Positions 1-9,898 of a DNA stretch of 64,000 nt are shown here, one piece after another. This DNA is from Chamaecyparis obtusa. Lineage: Eukaryota > Streptophyta > Pinopsida > Cupressales > Cupressaceae. Made by a program: the position numbers and the translations under genes. The stretch covers positions 350,817 through 414,816 of the forward strand of contig BSBK01006028.1 of assembly GCA_027943335.1 (NCBI GenBank). Direction: 5' to 3'. The notes under the pieces are model-generated. The model made no database searches, was not told the origin of the DNA, and saw nothing but the letters and a program-made list of their open reading frames with translations. Positions within the stretch are counted from its first letter, which is position 1. The number at the start of each line of letters is the position of its first letter.

Positions 1-344
1 CAATGGAGGAAAGAAAACATAAGAGTTACGAAGAAGAGTCTTTTTGAACCACAACATGGAGACCAAAAAGACTCAGTGCTACCAAGTTGCAAATCCAAGC
101 TGACTACACAAGGAAAACATTTACAAACAATAGCATAGGTACAACATAACATGAAAACAACATATAGAAGAGTAAAGATACATATAGAGGAATAGCACAA
201 CAAGTTCGATTCCTTTATCACCTTGCACCAACAAAGTAACAAGGGTCGTATAAAAGAATCTAACAAACATTTAGCAAACACATTACGGGAGAAGCACAAT
301 ACAACAAGCAAACACACAAAAAGCTACCATGAAGGACAAGCCAA
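1..344. other. Noncoding left edge
   Basis: No frame continues the Gyp-A protein here. The sequence is AT-rich with an imperfect inverted pair around AGACTCTTCTTCG/AAGAGTC (20-75). Possibly the 3' noncoding part of Gyp-A. Confidence 0.3.
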
Positions 345-698
345 TCAAGCGCGTCGCCTACTCTCCCCATCTCGTTCTATATCATTTCGAGAAGGTGGGA
401 AACTCACAAGAGGGACTATATCCAACGTAGTAGGAATAATAGCCAGTTTCAAACAAGGATCCTCTTGAGAATCATAATGTTTGATACTAGGTGTAATTAT
501 CAATTGTGTTGAAAGCATATTAGGTAAATCGGTATCAATGTCAATAGTCTCATATTCATCATTAACATCATTAGTATCATCGAGAGTATCTTCTTCATCA
601 AGATTAATCGAAATAGAATCTAAGATACGAATAGAATAATCATAATCATTCATTTTAACATCATTATTAGCATTAACTTCTTCTAACACATCAAGCAT
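345..698 (-). pseudogene. Gyp-A acidic tail after protease
   Basis: The 117-codon stretch is in the same frame as the protease, separated from it only by the TGA at 759 and about 20 further codons. It is very acidic (LDEEDTLDDTNDVNDEYE) and then basic at the end. In plant Gypsy polyproteins such a linker often sits between protease and reverse transcriptase, but no RT follows before position 1. Confidence 0.45.
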
Positions 699-758
699 AG
701 GCTGGTCAAAATAAGGTAAAGAACTTTGAAGAATAGAGGCACAGGCCTTAGCTTGAGC

Positions 759-1805
759 TCAACGCTTCTTACAACGTTCATTAGCAAATCGGTTATGTTT
801 TGTCTTGTTTGAAATATGTTGAGAACTAGGAGGGACAATCACTAGTTCCTTTACAGGTTCTATAGGAGGATTAGTAGGGTTCTTAGTAGGCTGAAAAGCA
901 ACACTAGAAGCTTGATTAACAGAAGTAGAAGCCATGGATAAAGGAGGTGTGGAAGGCGTAGGCAAAAGACCACGGTTAAGATCCATTTGAGGCATGCTTA
1001 ACTCAAGAATCTTGCGATGTTTATAGGCTTGATATGAGTGAAAAAGGTTATCACGTCGAGAAGGACATGAATTAGGTAATGAAGGCCAAAAGAAGTCAAG
1101 GGTAGCACAATCCTTGGGCCTAGAAGGTTGATATAAACTATGATTAATCGTCTTCACTTCTTCATCATGAATGAATTTAAGACACTTATGGATAGGAGAA
1201 GCAACGACATGCGTGGCATTCAACCAAGGCAAACCAAACTTAACTTGAAACTGATCAGAAGTAGGAACAACAACGAAGGTAGTGTCCACAACTTTACCAC
1301 AAAGTTCAACGAGCAAGTTAATAGAACCAAATGATGGATAAAGAAAACCATTACAAGTTTGAATCCGCACATCCAATGTATCATAAGAATCACGTTGTAA
1401 GTTCTTCATAAAAAGATTTTCTTCAATAATAACATTGACTACGGATGTAGGATCAACAAGACAACCGCACATAGGTATCTTAGAAATCCGAGCATAAATG
1501 TAGAGGGGACCATCGGGAGCTTTAATAGTCTCAGAATCATCAAAGGTAATCAAGAGTTCCCTAGGTCTTTTATTCTTAGGTTGTTTTCGAGGTTTAGGTT
1601 GAGGTTTCATTTTAGGCTTAGGTTGAGGTGGAACTTGAAGCTGAGGTTGAGATTGAGGCTGGGGTGGAGATACAGATTGAGACAAAACAGCATGCTCCAC
1701 ATGGTTAACAATATGATTAAGATCATCCATCTTTGAATCATAAACAATATCCACAGAAGATGGTTGAACAAAGGTATTAGTATCATGTGTAGGCAAAGGA
1801 TTCAT
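759..1805 (-). pseudogene. Gyp-A retropepsin-like protease region
   Basis: The frame is 348 codons in the same phase as the gag. A Pro/Gln/Lys-rich linker (PQPQSQPQLQ) leads into a single-domain aspartic protease fold: ELLITFDDS, then LYIYARISKIPMCGCLVDPTS. The usual D-S/T-G active-site triplet reads D-P-T here, so the catalytic Asp is kept but the Gly is lost. Later LLVELCGKVVDTTFVVVPTS and LPWLNATH fit the second half of the domain. It ends at TGA (759-761), in a context consistent with CGA-to-TGA; the frame then continues at 345-698. Confidence 0.65.
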
Positions 1806-1895
1806 ATAAATTTGAAGATTTTGATTAGGAGAGACAGATTTGTTCCCATTACCATCAAAATTATCAACGGATAAAGCATTAGAATCAATTAAGTC

Positions 1896-3491
1896 CTAAA
1901 CCTTATATTTTAAAGAATAACACTTCTCAGTATCATGGCCATTCTGACGATGGTATTGACAAAAGGCTTTGGAATCAAAGGATTTGGATGCCATCGTAGT
2001 AGGTAAAAGAGATCGAATAGGAGGTAAAGTAATCATATTAGCAGTCAACAATTTATTCATAATAGAATGCAAAGATTCAGAAAGAGGAGTAAATGTACGA
2101 TTCAGACGAAAAGCAATGGATGCAGAAGTGGCATTGTTGGATGCAACAGCAACTTGATCAACAACTGCATTTGCTTGCTTATTTATCTTGACATAGTTGT
2201 TAAGTTTTTGAAACTTGTTTGGATTAGAAGTAGCATCACTCTTATCAACTGGGACAGGAGCCATTGGAGTGTTGCTCTCAAATTGACTCACTTGTAATTG
2301 ATAATGATGAAGCGTTGCACAAAGTTGTTGAAAAGAGGTAAATTCAGTAAGCAGAATCTTATCTCTAATATCCTTTTGTAAATTTGAAATAAACATGCAC
2401 TGAATATCAATATCAGGAACATGATAAGAAATTTGAGCATACAGATGCTTAAATCTACCAATAAATTCAGTCAATTTTTCTTTAGTATTTTGTTTACAAT
2501 GCATCAAATCAGCTAAGGACACTTGAGGACCAATGTTATTTTGAAATTGTTGGATAAAGGCAATAGCAAGTTTTGGAAAAGAGTCAATAGAATAAGGAGG
2601 CAAGGAACAATACCATTGCAAGGCCTTATCACAAAAAGTTCTAACAAACAACTTGGCTAAAATCCTATGGTCATGAGCATAGTCAGTACAAAGGATTTGA
2701 AATGTTTTAACATGAATAATAGGGTCTCCCTTACCATTGTAATTCTCAAGACGAGGCACATCGGCTTGCTGAAGAACAGGAGCACGAATAATGTCTAGGG
2801 ATAAAGGACTGCCCATGTCACATGTAGGAATACTAAACTTGGATTGAGTTAAAGACGCAAGTTGTTGTTGTAAAGAGGACACAGTTTGAGCCAAGCTAAT
2901 GATTGTGGAATCATTAGATGAAATAGGAGGCATAGAAACATTAGAAACACTAGGTAAAGTGTATGAAGCCGTAGGAATGAAAGACACAACCGAGGGAATG
3001 CTTGGAACCACAGTTGGAAGAGGATTGGAATAAGTAAAAGGAACATTATGATAAGAAGGTTTTGAAGTAGGCAGGGACACGGGTGGAACACTCATAGGAA
3101 GAGAGGGAACCAACGTAGTCACTAAAGGAGGAGTATAAGTAGGAATGCTAGGTAAAGGAACGGAAGAAGGTTCCACACTAGTGACAGGAGGAGTGAATCC
3201 TAATTCTTGAGCTTCTTGAGCTAAAGGTTTAACATTTAAATGCACAAGATGAGTAATATCACGCAAGAGATTAACACCTTGATCACTATCATGAAGGACT
3301 TTCTTAAGAGCGTCTATAGCTTGAATAAAATCTTGATTATGGTTTTCTTGAATAGGCCATTTTCCCATTTTATCAAGTTCAGTTGAAAGTTTTTGGACTT
3401 GTTCAGGAGGAACTCTTAAAGCATCATCCTCATCATGAGATGAGTGAGAAGAGTTATGCTCCATGGTAGGATTGGAATCATGAGTAATCAA
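1896..3491 (-). pseudogene. Gyp-A gag (nucleocapsid precursor)
   Basis: The frame is 531 codons. The N-terminal third is acidic and then a long Pro/Ser/Thr-rich linker. The middle (about residues 240-420) is a retrotransposon gag domain: the YNGKGDP start, the ALQWYCSLP core and TEFIGRFKHLY are typical of plant Gypsy gag. The C-terminus has CQYHRQNGHDTEKC, the Cys/His spacing seen at the end of such gags. The 5' end is uncertain: the frame is open upstream with a TTG at 3491, and the first in-frame ATG is at 3464. It ends at a TAG (1896-1898) after which the same frame continues toward the protease, so the stop is probably a CAG-to-TAG change rather than a true end. Confidence 0.75.
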
Positions 3492-3536
3492 ATTGTCATC
3501 TGGGATCCTAAGGACAGGAGAGAAAGACTCGGATCA

Positions 3537-3806
3537 AAGAAACCCATAAGTCTACGACTTCTAATCAGAATATTATAAGTAGGACTAGAGGTAGTAACCA
3601 CTAGCTATCATAATCCCCGACTAAATTCGGAACTAGATTAGTGATAACTTAATTAAGTCAAACTATTGTAGGTCGTCACCTTACAATATTGACCTTACAC
3701 ACAAGAAAGATCGTCATCTTTCAAAATACACAATATTGCAATATTTAAATTTTATTCATGAATACATTAATTTACATATTTAAGAGATAGGATCTCATAA
3801 ATTTAA
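3537..3806. other. Junction between Gyp-A and Cop-A, noncoding
   Basis: AT-rich sequence upstream of the Gyp-A gag and downstream of the Cop-A RNase H stop. No Cop-A 3' LTR or polypurine tract is visible, so that end of Cop-A is missing. Confidence 0.4.
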
Positions 3807-4439
3807 TTACAACTTAATCATACCAAGTTTTTGTCTGAAGTACTCAATTTTCAACTTCGCAAGAGGCTTGGTTAAAATATCAGCATTTTGTTCATCAGTA
3901 CTGATGTAGATGAGTTTGATAATATCTCTATCTACCATGTCTCTTATGTAGTGATAAGGAATTTTTATGTGTTTGGAGCGATTGTGAAAAACTGGATTTA
4001 CAGAAAGCTTAATGCAACTTTGATTGTTACAATAAATTACTGTAGGTTTTAGAGGCTTGCCAAACAATCCAAATAGTAACTTCCTTAACCATACTGCTTC
4101 TCGAGCACCCATAGAGGCGGCCATGTATTCTACTTCGATAGAACTTTGAGCAACAACTGACTGTTTTCTACTGAACCATGAAATCATTGTTGATCCAAGG
4201 CTAAAGCAACATCCTGTAGTGCTTTTACGATCGAGTGAATTTCCAGCCCAATCGGAGTCAGTGAACCCTTGGAGTTGTATCTCAACATTCTCATACTTTA
4301 GACCCAGCTCAATTGTACCACATAAGTATCTCAGAATATGTTTAGCAGTTGTTAAGTGGATCTTCTTAAGTTCACACATGAAATGACTTAAAACATTTGT
4401 AGCATAGCAAATATCAGGACGAGTGTTTACCAAGAACAT
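3807..4439 (-). pseudogene. Cop-A RT end and RNase H
   Basis: The 210 codons are in frame. MFLVNTRPDICYA closes the RT, then RNase H follows with GFTDSDWAG (catalytic Asp), SSIEVEYMA (Glu) and YCNNQSC, where the usual third Asp reads Asn. The protein ends with DILTKPLAK and the natural stop at 3807, at the expected place for a Copia C-terminus. The Asp-to-Asn change should impair RNase H. Confidence 0.85.
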
Positions 4440-4460
4440 AAGTGATCCAATTAGTAATCT

Positions 4461-4994
4461 CTAATATGAAGAATCTATAGGCTCTGAATTTGTAGCTTCT
4501 TCTTTGAGTTTATGAAGACTTGTTTCCATCAGAGTGGTTAGTGGTTTACACTCCATGCCAAATCTAGTTAAGATGTCCATAGTGTACTTTCTTTGATTTA
4601 GAAAAATATGATTCTCTTTCTGTACTACTTCTAATCCTAAGTAGTGTAACATCCCTAGATCCTTCATGTCAAATTCATTTGTGAGTTCTTGTTTGCATTT
4701 AGCAATAAGATGATCTCTTGTTATTAATAAGTCATCAACATAAAGAACTATAATTACCATTTCACCTTTGGATATTTTGAAGTATATATTAGGATCAGCT
4801 TCATTCTTGGAGTATCCTAGCTTGGAGAGATAATTGTCTATACGTTCATACCAAGCCCTGGGAGCTTGCTTAAGACCGTAAAGTGCTTTCTTCAATTTGC
4901 AAACATAATTATTGTCATGGGTGATGAAACCTTCTAGTTGTTCTATGTATACTTCTTCAATAACACCATTTAGAAATGTTGTCTTTACATCCAT
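4461..4994 (-). pseudogene. Cop-A reverse transcriptase core
   Basis: The 177 codons are in frame after the 5013 stop. They contain [34 protein letters not shown] and the polymerase active site LYVDDLLI near residue 85, with LHYLGLEV after it, the standard order for Copia RT. The frame ends with TAG (4461-4463), a probable CAG-to-TAG change, and carries on into the RNase H. Confidence 0.85.
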
Positions 4995-5012
4995 TTGATG
5001 TATCTTCCACCC

Positions 5013-6308
5013 CTAGGATGTTGCAATGGTTATAATAGTTCTTACAGAAGTGTATCGAGGCAACCAGAGCAAAGGTTTCTTCGTAGTCAATCCTGGCCTT
5101 TTGAGAAAAACCCTAGCAACAAATTTGGCTTTATGTTTTTCAATACTACCATCATAAGCATATTTGACTTTGAATAGCCATCTAGAGGAGATGACGGTTT
5201 TCCCTTTTGGTTTAGGCATTACTTCCCAAACATCATTTTTTACAATAGATTGGTATTCTTTGATCATCGCATCTTTCCAGGCTTGGCATGCTAGGGCTTC
5301 TTTAACATTAGATGGTTCTGATTTTGTAAGTTCTGCCATAAGTGCAAGATAGCACTTCTGATTTCTTGTCCTTTTACTTTCTTTAGACATTTCATCCAGT
5401 TCAACATTGTTTTCCACAATTATATTTCTTGCCCATAATGGGCTTTTCTTATTGTTAGGAATTTCAACATCTTCAAGGTGAGGTGAAGGAAGTTCATTGT
5501 TTTCTATTATGTTTTCTCTTTGATTCTCATTATCTTGAAAGGCATTCTCCCTCTGATTCTCAATTTCATCATATTCTATAGTATTCTCCCTCTGATTCTC
5601 ATTTGATCCTTCTTCTGTAAGAGTAGAGATTTTTAGAGCAATGTCTTCTTCAAATTTGATATCTCTGCTAATTTCAATGGATTTTCGTCCTGGTATGTAT
5701 ACCATGTATCCTTTAGTAGTTTCACTGTAACCAACAAATATTCCTCTCTTTCCAGAGGGATCTAGTTTGGTTCTTTTCTCTTTGGGAATGTGAATATATA
5801 CAGGACATCCGAAGATTCTAAGATGACTTAGATCTGGTTTCTTTCCTGTAAAGGCTTCCTCAGGTGTGATGTTTTCTAGAATGGAGAGTGGACATCTATT
5901 CTGAATGTATACAGCAGTATTGGATGCTTCGGCCCAAAAGGAGGTATGAAGATTTGGGTCATGCATCATAGCCTTGGCAACTTCAATAATAGTCCAATTT
6001 TTTCTCTCTGCTACTCCATTTTGTTGAGGATTATAAGGTACTATATACTCCCTCTTAATCCCAACAGAAATGCAAAATTCTTTAAAATTTTCAGAATTAT
6101 ATTCACCTTTGTTATCTGATCTTAAAAATTTTAATTTCTTCCCAGTTTGGTTTTCAACTAATGCTTTGAATTCTTTGAACTTTAATAATACTTCATTTGA
6201 TTCTTTTAGTTTAAGAAAATAGATCCAAAATTTTCTAGAGTAATCATCAATGAAGATCACATAGTATGAAAAACCTCCTAGTGAGAGGGTTGACATAGGT
6301 CCACACAA
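5013..6308 (-). pseudogene. Cop-A integrase and start of RT
   Basis: The 431-codon frame continues in phase from the pre-integrase region (6309-6491, which holds the CKGCALGK zinc motif). The D,D-35-E integrase core shows LIHTDLCGP (first Asp, just upstream), LRSDNKGEY (second Asp) and GVAERKN (Glu), all kept. The FGCPVYIHIPKEKRTKLDP and RGIFVGYS motifs follow. The last 100 residues enter the RT (EYQSIVKNDVWEV, SRWLFKVKY). Near 5060-5105 the frame slips and returns: the expected RT stretch reading [10 protein letters not shown] lies in another frame, flanked by a one-base loss and a one-base gain. It ends at TAG (5013-5015). Confidence 0.85.
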
Positions 6309-6497
6309 GTCAGTGTGAATGAGTTCTAATACAACTTTGGTTTTACGTTCACTAGAGGGAAAGGATCTTTTTATATTTTTTCCTAGAGCACATCCTTTGC
6401 AAGTGCTTATATGTTTTGAGTTTAGATTTGATATCCCTGTAGTAATTTTCTTAAGGGAGAGAAGAGTGCTAAGTCCAAGATGACCTAATCTTCAATG

Positions 6498-6938
6498 TCA
6501 GAGTTCATTAGTGTTGGATACTTCATGACTTAGAGCTGATTTGAGACTATTTCCTACTTTGTATAGGCTTCCATCTCTATACCCTAAGGAAATAGCATTT
6601 TTAATATTAGTGTTCTTTATCCATATTAATACTTTATTTTCTTGGAATGTGAGTCGATCGCCTTGATCAGCTAAGCCTGAAATAGAGACTAAGTTCCTTT
6701 TTATGCCTGGTACAAATAGAACATCATTCAATAGTAGAGTTGCCCCTGATTTCAACTTGATTGAGTAGGTCCCAATTCTTTTTGTTGGATAAGTGGAATT
6801 ATTTCCAATTGTAACTTCTTCGGAGGAATCTTCTTCTAGGGTTTCAAATTGATCTTTGAATCCTGTTATATGCCGAGATGCTCCACTATCAATTATCCAA
6901 GTGTTTTTGCTTGAGTTAACTTCACTTGATAATGCCAA
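6498..6938 (-). pseudogene. Cop-A aspartic protease and pre-integrase start
   Basis: The 146 codons are in frame with gag. The retropepsin active site WIIDSGASRHITG is intact near residue 15, followed by VLFVPGIKRNLVSISGLADQG, the conserved Copia region after the protease. Two TGA codons (6498 and 6492) sit either side of a His codon exactly where Copia proteins have the LWH-RLGH motif of the GAG-pre-integrase domain. One is consistent with loss of a Trp codon, the other with a CGA Arg codon. Confidence 0.85.
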
Positions 6939-6962
6939 GAAGAATAATGATATTTCTACTCC

Positions 6963-7778
6963 TTAGACTTCAGCAAATTCTGCTTGAATTTTCTTCTTCT
7001 CAGGACAGAATCTATGTGTATGTCCAAGCTTATCACATTTGTAACATTGTATTTTGGAGAAGTCTCGATTTTTGTGACTTTTATTGGAATTCCCTACATG
7101 ACTTGTGTTAGAGTTTCCTTTCTTATGTTTAAACTTCCTTTTATTGCTTTTGCAGTTTGAATGGGTATGTAGGGCTTGAATCTCATTTCCTTTGGTAGGC
7201 CCAATCCCTCTTGATATTAACCGAGATTCCTCTTGAGTGCAATCATTCTTGAGCTGATCAAACTTGGGTAGAGAAGAATGTCCAGTTATACACTGAATAA
7301 AAGATTCCCATGTGATGGGTAATCCTCTAAGAGCTATTAATGTTAACTCCATGTCATCAATATTATTTCCAATAGTGGAGAGTTGATCTCTTAATTCGGA
7401 GATCCGAAGAAAGTAAGATGTAATCGTTTCCCCTTTATTCATTTTTAGATTTAGAAGTTGTTGTTTGAGAGTAAGTAATCTACTTGTATTGTTAATCTCA
7501 AATGTTTCTTGAATAGTTTTGAATACTTCATAGGCAGTTTTAAGTCTCGCTATGGAGGGGAGGATATGATTTTTAACATCATCAATTATGATCTTCTTTG
7601 CTTTGTTGTTACATCTTTTCCAAGTTGATTTTTTTGGTTCTTCTTCTGGCATCTTTTTGTCTTCCTCAACATAGGAATCTAACTCAAGTTCTTGAAGCAA
7701 TGTAAGAATTTGAATTTTCCATGAGAAGAAGTTAGAAGCACCTTCAAGTCTGTCTTCTACCTTAATACCGCTGGCCAT
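6963..7778 (-). pseudogene. Cop-A gag
   Basis: The frame is 271 codons from an ATG at 7778. The N-terminal MASGIKVEDRLEGASNFFSW and the middle TLKQQLLNLKMNKGETITSY with ELRDQLSTIGN are typical of Copia gag (UBN2-type). A basic Asn/Lys-rich linker leads to an intact zinc knuckle CYKCDKLGHTHRFC (C-x2-C-x4-H-x4-C) near residue 245. A TAA ends it, but the same frame continues directly into the protease, so gag and pol were one polyprotein. Confidence 0.85.
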
Positions 7779-7850
7779 TATAATTTATCTTTTGTTTATA
7801 ATGAATCTATAATGAATTCAAAGTTAGCTTTAATGATTTTCCTCTATTAA

Positions 7851-7863
7851 GGCTCTGATACCA
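7851..7863 (-). other. Cop-A primer binding site
   Basis: The minus strand reads TGGTATCAGAGCC, complementary to the 3' end of initiator tRNA-Met, directly abutting the putative LTR. Confidence 0.85.
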
Positions 7864-8052
7864 TGTTAGGAATATAAGATCTTGTAATAGAGAAAATCTG
7901 ATGCCTATAAATGTACTATTTATTGTATATATATAATTTCTGTGCAATTAACACTGTATTGTATGTTAGCAGAGGAGAAGACAATGCCGTATTGATTAAT
8001 TATCTTTCCCAGCCCATACGAAGATTATTAATATCAATTGAAGAGTCGTGAT

Positions 8053-8107
8053 TGTGTAAAGACATGACCCTACGTGGCTTGGGCCACGTCAGGCCATGTC
8101 TTACACA
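8053..8107. repeat. Imperfect hairpin in Cop-A LTR
   Basis: An inner stem ACGTGGC/GCCACGT (8072-8078 with 8083-8089) is enclosed by outer arms TGTGTAAAGACATG and CATGTCTTACACA with one extra base. Confidence 0.75.
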
Positions 8108-8188
8108 GTCGTGTGTTTACTGTCGCACCATTTCACCATAGAGTGTTACGTATAATCATTAATGTGCGTTACATATAAACATTAGTCT

Positions 8189-8230
8189 GTGGTTATCGTA
8201 ACACATTTAATTATGTGTTACGATAACCAC
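8189..8230. repeat. Perfect 18-bp inverted repeat, 6-nt loop
   Basis: Arms 8189-8206 and 8213-8230 are exact reverse complements (left arm GTGGTTATCGTAACACAT). Half of the arm motif, GGTTATCGTAA, recurs at 8238-8250. It lies inside the Cop-A LTR. Confidence 0.9.
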
Positions 8231-8420
8231 CGACTATTGGTTATCGTAATATCATAATCGACTAAGTCGATTTCAATAACGAATGCATAAGTTATAAAAT
8301 AAGCCCCGATTCAATACAATTCTCAATCGACTATAATATATTAACAATATTAAATTATATATATATATAGTCGACTAAGCATAATAATATGATCAATCAA
8401 ATCGACACTATAATTTAACA

Positions 8421-9337
8421 GGGTTTGCCTTGGTCAAACCTCAATTTAGGAATTAACCTTGAAATTGAATTGAAATTGCAGTAATAAACAAAGTAAATGA
8501 AACAATTCACTTTGTTTATGTTAAAACCCTTGTGGAGGATTCGAATCATTGAATCCACAAGTATGGATGCTCCAAATGAATGTAGAATTGGATGTAGGAT
8601 GTCTCAAATCAATTGTCTTTAGATCTTCAACACCAATCTTGAATGGATCTTGAAATAGGAAGAAGCTTGAATGGATATGGATGGAGAAATCTTCAACAAG
8701 AGGGCTCCATAGAGATTGAATCTTTCAATGGCTACCAATGGATCTCCTTGATGAATTGGATCTTGAATGCTTGAATACTTGAATGCTTTCCTTCTCCTTC
8801 TTGCTTGCTTGATTGAGAATTAGGATTGCACACTTGATTGATTAAAAGATGTATACTTGATTTGCTTACTTGAGATGAAAGATGCTTGAAATGAGAGGAG
8901 AAGGCTTCCTTTTTATACTAGTCTAGGGCACAAACTTGTAGAGAGGTCTACATAGGAGAATTAAATTCCCATTTAAACCTTTACCCCTAGAAATTGACCT
9001 AAATTAAATATAATTTAAGAGTTTACCGTTTAGAAGCCCGAAACAGCCGACCCGGAAGCGGGAAATAAATCTTTCCGAAACCCGACATCCGGAAACTTTG
9101 GGATTTTGAAATTTGGACCATGGGTCAAGGTCGAGGTTGACCTTGACCCCGAGGTCAAGAATCTCATAATTTCAATTCAGGATGCCAAAATTATGCAGAA
9201 AAGAAGTGGAAAATGGGGCAAAACAGGGGAAAAGCCAGATCCAAGTCAAAGACCCATTCAAGGCGTTTGACATGACCCCAAACCACTTACTCAAAGGGCT
9301 AAACCAGTCTTAAATGGAAGTGCCTCCATTTTCCGAC
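8421..9337 (-). repeat. LTR-like minus-strand sequence with TATA box
   Basis: The minus strand has TAGTATAAAAAGG at about 8909-8921, in a setting like an LTR promoter, and a possible LTR start TGTCGGAAAATGG at about 9337. It may be the 5' LTR of Gyp-A, with Cop-A inserted between it and the gag. No coding sequence, TSD or second copy was seen. Confidence 0.3.
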
Positions 9338-9699
9338 ACTACACTATCATTCTCACTGCTGCTCATATTGGTTTTGTGAGATGTAATGAAACTTTAAACT
9401 TTGAAAAAAAACAAAATAAAATAGAGGATAGAATGACTTACCTATATCAGGAAATTGTTGCTCCACTACCAAATACCAAATATGCCTTGGGATTCAGCCA
9501 CTTTGCACCTCCTTCAAACCTGCTAAAAGATTTTGTTTCCTTCAACTTCAAACCTTGCTGCTACCATATTTGTTTGACAAACAATGAACATAAAATGAAC
9601 TCAAATGCATAGAAACAGGGCTGTTTTTCCTATTTAGGGTAACTTGAGGTGTGGGGGCCCACAGAAAGAAATAAGAAAATGTTTTTTTCAAGCATTTGA
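9338..9699. other. Noncoding, possible minus-strand exon-like patch
   Basis: At 9440-9525 the minus strand reads an open stretch FEGGAKWLNPKAYLVFGSGA followed by a TGA and a consensus donor GTAAGTC. It does not resemble the expected next part of the host gene. Probably transposon debris. Confidence 0.25.
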
Positions 9700-9898
9700 G
9701 TGTGGCTAGAAAAAGTGGGAAGGCCAGTCATATCCTGTCCATATTGCCGCCATCCCCACATTTTGGGGGCATTTCCTTGTGTTTGGGCAAAACTGAGGAA
9801 GGCTAGGGGATGTCTTTGACCCACCCCCCCATCCCCAAGACACCTCAGAAATGGGGACATGTCAAAAAGAGTAGGGGACACATCCCCAAGTAACACAG
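9700..9898 (-). repeat. hAT-like short element, partial copy D
   Basis: The minus strand starts near 9898 with CTGTGTTACTTGGGGATG, matching the terminal motif of the copies at 15606 and 17833, followed by GGGGAC/GTCCCC-rich sequence. The other end is not recognisable. Confidence 0.4.

Larger units (their letters stand above)
1..3536 (-). mobile_element. Gyp-A: Ty3/Gypsy gag-pro fragment
   Basis: One minus-strand frame carries a Gypsy-type gag, a zinc-knuckle-like motif, a retropepsin-like region and an acidic tail, broken by only two stop codons (1896 and 759). No RT, RNase H or integrase follows on the left: bases 1-344 look noncoding, so the element is either a gag-pro-only derivative or cut by the window edge. 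The gag frame is open back to a TGA at 3534-3536. Confidence 0.75.
3807..8420 (-). mobile_element. Cop-A: Ty1/Copia element, 3' LTR missing
   Basis: A single minus-strand frame of about 4 kb carries gag, protease, integrase, RT and RNase H in Copia order. It is broken by five stops (TAA 6963, TGA 6498, TGA 6492, TAG 5013, TAG 4461) and one compensated frameshift (about 5060-5105). A primer binding site complementary to initiator tRNA-Met lies at 7851-7863, next to a putative 5' LTR at 7864-8420. No second LTR is found. Confidence 0.85.
7864..8420 (-). repeat. Cop-A 5' LTR (putative, 557 bp)
   Basis: The inner border is fixed by the primer binding site. The outer border is chosen because 8420 ends in TAACA, giving TGTTA...TAACA termini. 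It is rich in inverted repeats (8053-8107 and 8189-8230) and TA runs near 8350. With no second LTR and no TSD, the outer end is not proven. Confidence 0.5.

Noticed and set aside
9440..9525. Minus-strand patch with a consensus GTAAGT donor as a host gene exon
   Set aside because: An in-frame TGA precedes the donor and the upstream bases are also open, so it is not a convincing exon.
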